From NCBI GenBank assembly GCA_902783175.1, contig CACZQA010000044.1, positions 1-6,605 on the forward strand: DNA of 6,605 nucleotides. The letters are read 5' to 3'. The notes below the pieces were generated by a model, which worked only from the letters and a program-made list of their open reading frames with translations, made no database searches and was not told the DNA's origin. Both the position numbers and the translations under genes were made by a program. Source of the stretch: an uncultured Coriobacteriaceae bacterium. GTDB lineage: Bacteria; Actinomycetota; Coriobacteriia; Coriobacteriales; QAMH01. Positions 5,195 to 6,605 of the stretch are shown here, piece by piece; the first letter of the stretch is position 1; each line of letters opens with the position of its first letter.

Positions 5195-6605
5195 TTATGC
5201 CTTGGCCGCTTCGGCCGCGTTCTTTCCTGCCCAACGACCAGAGGTGAAGGCGAAACACAGGCCGCAGCCGCCACCGGGATAGTCGTCGTAGATGAAGGTG
5301 CCGCTGCAGTTCTCGCCCGCGGCGTAGAGGTTCTCGATGGGCTTGCCGGACTCGTCGAGCACGCGGAACTGCGTGTCGACGTTGTAGCCGCCAAACGTGC
5401 CGTGCGTCGTCACCGTCATGGTGAGCACCGAATACGGAGGCGTCGTGAGGGGTTTGAGCTGCTCGGCCTTCTTGTTAAACTCGGTGTCTTTGCCCGCAGC
5501 GGCCATCTTGTTGTACTTGTCGAGCGATTCGGCCGCCTTCGCGCCGTCGATGCCGAGCTTGGCGGCAGCTTCCTGCACGGTATCCGCCTTCGCGAACAGG
5601 CCCTTCTCGATGCCGGCGTCGTACTGCTCTTTGAGCGTGTCCTTGAGCGCGTCGACCATGGCTTGGTCGTATACGGCGTAGAACTTGCGGTCGTCGAAGT
5701 GCGCGACCTGATAGTAGATGTCGTGCGTCTGGCCGCCCTCGTTGGCAAAGCGCTCGCCCTGCGTGTTGATCCACATGGCGTTCGCGCTGATGAGCTTGGA
5801 CTGCCCGGCGGCGACGGGGCAGTTCAGAATGCCGTTGGTGCCGCCGTGGCCGATGTAGCCCGCGCCGATGTCGAAGCCCATCTGGATGGTCTCGCCCGTG
5901 CAGCCCACGCCGACCTCGGTGTAGACGCCCTCGTAGTCGGGCATGTACTGGGCAATCATGTCGTCGTTGCGCGCGAAGCCGCCCGCGGCGACGATGACCT
6001 TCTTCGCCTTGTACTGGTACAGCTTCTCGGGGCTTCTGCGCGCGAGGACGCCGACGACGGCGCCGTTCTCGACGACGAAGGACTCGGCCGCGGTCTGGTA
6101 GTGGAACTCGACGCCGACCTCGTTTGCCTTCTTCGCCATTGCCGTGACGGCAACGTTCGCGTTCGCGTCGATGTTGTGGCCGCGCGGAATCGTGTCGACG
6201 GACTTCTTCGAGCCCTTCTTCTTAAACGGAACGCCCAGCTCGACGTTGAGCCAGTCGATCGTCTCGCCAAAGTGGTCGGCGCAGAACTTCTGCATGTCGT
6301 AGTCGAGCTTGTCGCCGCCACGGCTCAAGAAGTACTGCAGCAGCGCCTCGGGCGTGTCCTCGATACCCTGCGCCTTCTGCAGCTGCGTACCCGCGCCGTA
6401 CAGCGTGCCGATGGCAAGCGAGCTCGACCCGGCGATCCACCCCATCTTCTCGATCAAGATGACCTTCGCGCCCGCCTCGCGGGCCTGCTCCGCCGCGGTG
6501 ATGCCGGCAGCGCCGGCACCGATGACGAGCACGTCGCAGTCAATCGTCTTGCTCGCCTTCTGGTTTGCCTCCATCTCGTCGATGGTTTTTGGCGCACAGC
6601 CCACA
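5195..6605 (-). CDS. FAD-dependent reductase/dehydrogenase of the fumarate reductase-KstD superfamily, 5' end missing
   Basis: C-terminal 469 codons of a flavoprotein; related proteins are usually 500-560 residues. Numbering from the first whole codon, the FAD Rossmann motif is VIGAGAAG (27-34), with the ribose-binding Glu52 in LIEKMG. AAGGFARN (206-213) is the second FAD contact. HGTFGGYNVD (401-410) and LYAAGENCSG (426-435) are typical of the FAD_binding_2 family. The end reads YPGGGCGLCFAFTSGRWAG (442-460). The YPGGG matches the Tyr-x-x-x-Gly active-site motif of 3-ketosteroid dehydrogenases; fumarate reductases have an Arg there (NRLGG). The substrate is therefore probably not fumarate, and may be an enone or other unsaturated organic acid or ketone; this is inference. 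The leading VGCAPKT looks like a lipobox, so the GTG at 6604 is probably internal and an export signal lies outside the window. The cytochrome gene follows after 16 bases. Confidence 0.9.
   Translation of the reverse strand, partial: VGCAPKTIDEMEANQKASKTIDCDVLVIGAGAAGITAAEQAREAGAKVILIEKMGWIAGSSSLAIGTLYGAGTQLQKAQGIEDTPEALLQYFLSRGGDKLDYDMQKFCADHFGETIDWLNVELGVPFKKKGSKKSVDTIPRGHNIDANANVAVTAMAKKANEVGVEFHYQTAAESFVVENGAVVGVLARRSPEKLYQYKAKKVIVAAGGFARNDDMIAQYMPDYEGVYTEVGVGCTGETIQMGFDIGAGYIGHGGTNGILNCPVAAGQSKLISANAMWINTQGERFANEGGQTHDIYYQVAHFDDRKFYAVYDQAMVDALKDTLKEQYDAGIEKGLFAKADTVQEAAAKLGIDGAKAAESLDKYNKMAAAGKDTEFNKKAEQLKPLTTPPYSVLTMTVTTHGTFGGYNVDTQFRVLDESGKPIENLYAAGENCSGTFIYDDYPGGGCGLCFAFTSGRWAGKNAAEAAKA

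Noticed and set aside
4084..5247. Plus-strand open frame of 387 codons across the cytochrome and the repeats.
   Set aside because: It is antisense to the cytochrome, whose five haem motifs and ribosome site fix the real strand. Its composition is typical of a GC-rich shadow frame.

Overview
The window is GC-rich and every gene I can support lies on the minus strand. An exported-type flavoprotein paired with a membrane multihaem cytochrome c, in this base composition, points to an anaerobic actinobacterium of the Coriobacteriia (Eggerthella, Slackia, Adlercreutzia or Gordonibacter type). That placement rests on family resemblance only; there is no rRNA or other marker gene in the window.

Read in the direction of transcription (right to left), the first unit is a respiratory pair. 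It consists of the C-terminal 469 codons of an FAD-dependent reductase or dehydrogenase of the fumarate reductase / 3-ketosteroid dehydrogenase superfamily (5195-6605, 5' end outside the window). After 16 bases comes a membrane-anchored cytochrome c with five haem motifs (4414-5178). The likely arrangement is that the cytochrome passes electrons from the membrane pool to the flavoprotein outside the membrane. A good intrinsic terminator (4345-4379) ends this unit.

Next is a non-coding region (4091-4413). It holds four tandem repeats of exactly 40 bp (4181-4340), each with the 13-bp palindrome GTGGCA-S-TGCCAC, and a possible -10 element followed by a single half-site. It lies directly upstream of the second operon.

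The second unit is a complete-looking Bce-type antimicrobial-peptide sensing and resistance module, in the order response regulator (3425-4090), intramembrane-sensing histidine kinase (2379-3428), ABC ATPase (1474-2280) and ABC permease (1-1484, 3' end outside the window). The regulator and kinase overlap by an ATGA, and the ATPase and permease overlap by 11 bases. Only a 98-base gap (2281-2378), with small inverted repeats but no clear promoter or terminator, separates the kinase from the ATPase. In this family the permease senses peptide antibiotics together with the kinase, and the regulator raises transporter expression.

The most noteworthy items are the 40-bp palindromic repeat array upstream of the regulator, the non-standard CX3CH and CX4CH haem motifs in the cytochrome, and a flavoprotein active-site motif (YPGGG) that argues against fumarate as substrate.
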